From NCBI GenBank assembly GCA_013693855.1, contig CP059261.1:2658997-2664846 (forward strand): a stretch of DNA of 5,850 bases, in the 5' to 3' direction. Both the position numbers and the translations under genes were made by a program. Below the pieces are notes generated by a model. It did no database searches. It saw only the letters and a list, made by a program, of their open reading frames with translations, and had not been told where the DNA came from. Shown in pieces: positions 5,412-5,850 of the stretch. How positions within the stretch are numbered: position 1 is the first letter of the stretch; each line of letters starts with the position of its first letter. This DNA comes from Micropruina sp. (lineage in GTDB: Bacteria > Actinomycetota > Actinomycetes > Propionibacteriales > Propionibacteriaceae).

Positions 5412-5430
5412 GGGTGTCCGAATCGGGTGG
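5412..5430 (+). repeat. Inverted repeat, right arm
   Basis: GGGTGTCCGAATCGGGTGG pairs with 5202-5220 (18 of 19). It lies 29-47 bases upstream of the relaxase start. Such paired sites on both sides of a divergent region suit a shared regulator or a relaxosome protein. Confidence 0.75.
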
Positions 5431-5458
5431 CTGGAAACCGCTAGAGGTGGGTATGACG

Positions 5459-5850
5459 ATGAGTCTGCATCGCCTCACCGCCGGGTCCGGGTATGACTAC
5501 CTGACCCGTCAGGTGGCTGCGATGGACTCCACCGAGAAGGGTCATGTGGGGTTGGCGTCCTACTACACCGAGAAGGGCGAAACCCCGGGGGTGTGGGTGG
5601 GATCGGGCCTGGTGGGGATCGACGGGCTGGCCGCCGGGGATGCGGTGACGGCGGAGCAGATGCAGGCGTTGTTCGGTTCCGGGTTGCATCCGTTGAGCCG
5701 GCAGCGGATCGCCGACCTGGGCAGCAAGGCCACCCCGGAACGGGTCGCGGCGGTGTCGGAGTTGGGCCGGCCGTTCAGTGTGTTGGCCGATGATGTCAGC
5801 CCGTTCCGGGTTGAGGTTGCCCGCCGGCTGGCCGGTCTGAACACGGCGTC
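5459..5850 (+). CDS. MobF-family (TrwC/TraA-like) conjugative relaxase, N-terminal part (runs off the right edge)
   Basis: Relaxases of this family nick one strand at oriT through active-site tyrosines, stay bound to the 5' end and lead the strand into the recipient; most also carry a C-terminal helicase. About 130 codons are visible. SLHRLTAGSGYDYLTRQVA comes first, then GLASYYTEKGETPGVWVGSGLVGIDGL, which corresponds to the YYxxxG...WxGxG block of TrwC/TraA proteins, and then VTAEQMQALFGSGLHPLS. Candidate active-site tyrosines are Y12 and Y14 and the Y35-Y36 pair. The metal-binding histidines and helicase domain lie beyond the edge. Of the two in-frame ATGs (5453 and 5459), the second is preferred because AGAGGTGG ends eight bases before it. 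This gene is the main evidence that the window is part of a conjugative plasmid or integrative element. Confidence 0.9.
   Translation, partial: MSLHRLTAGSGYDYLTRQVAAMDSTEKGHVGLASYYTEKGETPGVWVGSGLVGIDGLAAGDAVTAEQMQALFGSGLHPLSRQRIADLGSKATPERVAAVSELGRPFSVLADDVSPFRVEVARRLAGLNTA

Larger units (their letters stand above)
5142..5458. other. Non-coding divergent region, candidate origin of transfer (oriT)
   Basis: This 317-bp stretch between the divergent coiled-coil gene and the relaxase contains no convincing gene. MobF relaxases commonly have oriT next to or near their gene. Structure visible here: an inverted repeat pair (5202-5220 / 5412-5430, 18 of 19 matched), and a shorter inverted pair AGCGAAA (5371-5377) / TTTCGTT (5388-5394) in the least GC-rich part. 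Promoters for both flanking genes must also lie here, but I could not pick convincing -35/-10 boxes. No nic sequence of a known oriT was recognised. Confidence 0.45.

Overview
The window is very GC-rich, and its genes have the strong third-position G/C bias, GTG starts and GTGA stop/start overlaps typical of a high-GC actinobacterium. It looks like accessory DNA, most likely part of a conjugative plasmid or an integrative conjugative element. The strongest evidence is the start of a MobF-type (TrwC/TraA-like) relaxase at the right edge. The genus cannot be read from the sequence.

Layout, left to right. Positions 1-654 (minus strand) hold the N-terminal 218 codons of an IS21-family IstA transposase that runs off the left edge. 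Its outer flank (about 655-760) carries two direct repeats of the kind found at IS21 ends. Positions 769-1077 (minus) encode a small helix-turn-helix regulator. It diverges from a rightward operon across a 144-bp spacer that contains a promoter overlapped by a 24-bp dyad. The rightward operon covers 1222-3136 and consists of five small uncharacterised genes, several linked by GTGA overlaps: 93 aa, 157 aa, a roughly 208-aa protein of an uncharacterised actinobacterial family, a roughly 85-aa protein and a roughly 69-aa four-cysteine protein. The last three can be read at full length only if four single-base frame breaks are repaired. Each of the four lies in a run of exactly four C or four G.

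The operon ends one base from the stop codon of a convergent gene. That gene is the last of a leftward set: a 104-aa coiled-coil protein (4827-5141), an overlapping membrane protein that looks like an M48 peptidase without its zinc-binding HExxH motif (4006-4896), and a D12-class DNA adenine methylase (3138-3959). A perfect 19-bp AT-rich palindrome sits in front of the methylase and probably marks its own regulated promoter. A 317-bp non-coding stretch (5142-5458) separates the leftward set from the relaxase. It carries an 18-of-19 inverted repeat and is the natural place to look for the origin of transfer.

As a whole: the relaxase would process the element's DNA at oriT, and the solitary methylase could mark that DNA against restriction in new hosts. 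The small regulator probably controls the rightward operon. The roles of the small proteins are unknown. The IS21 element is probably a later passenger.
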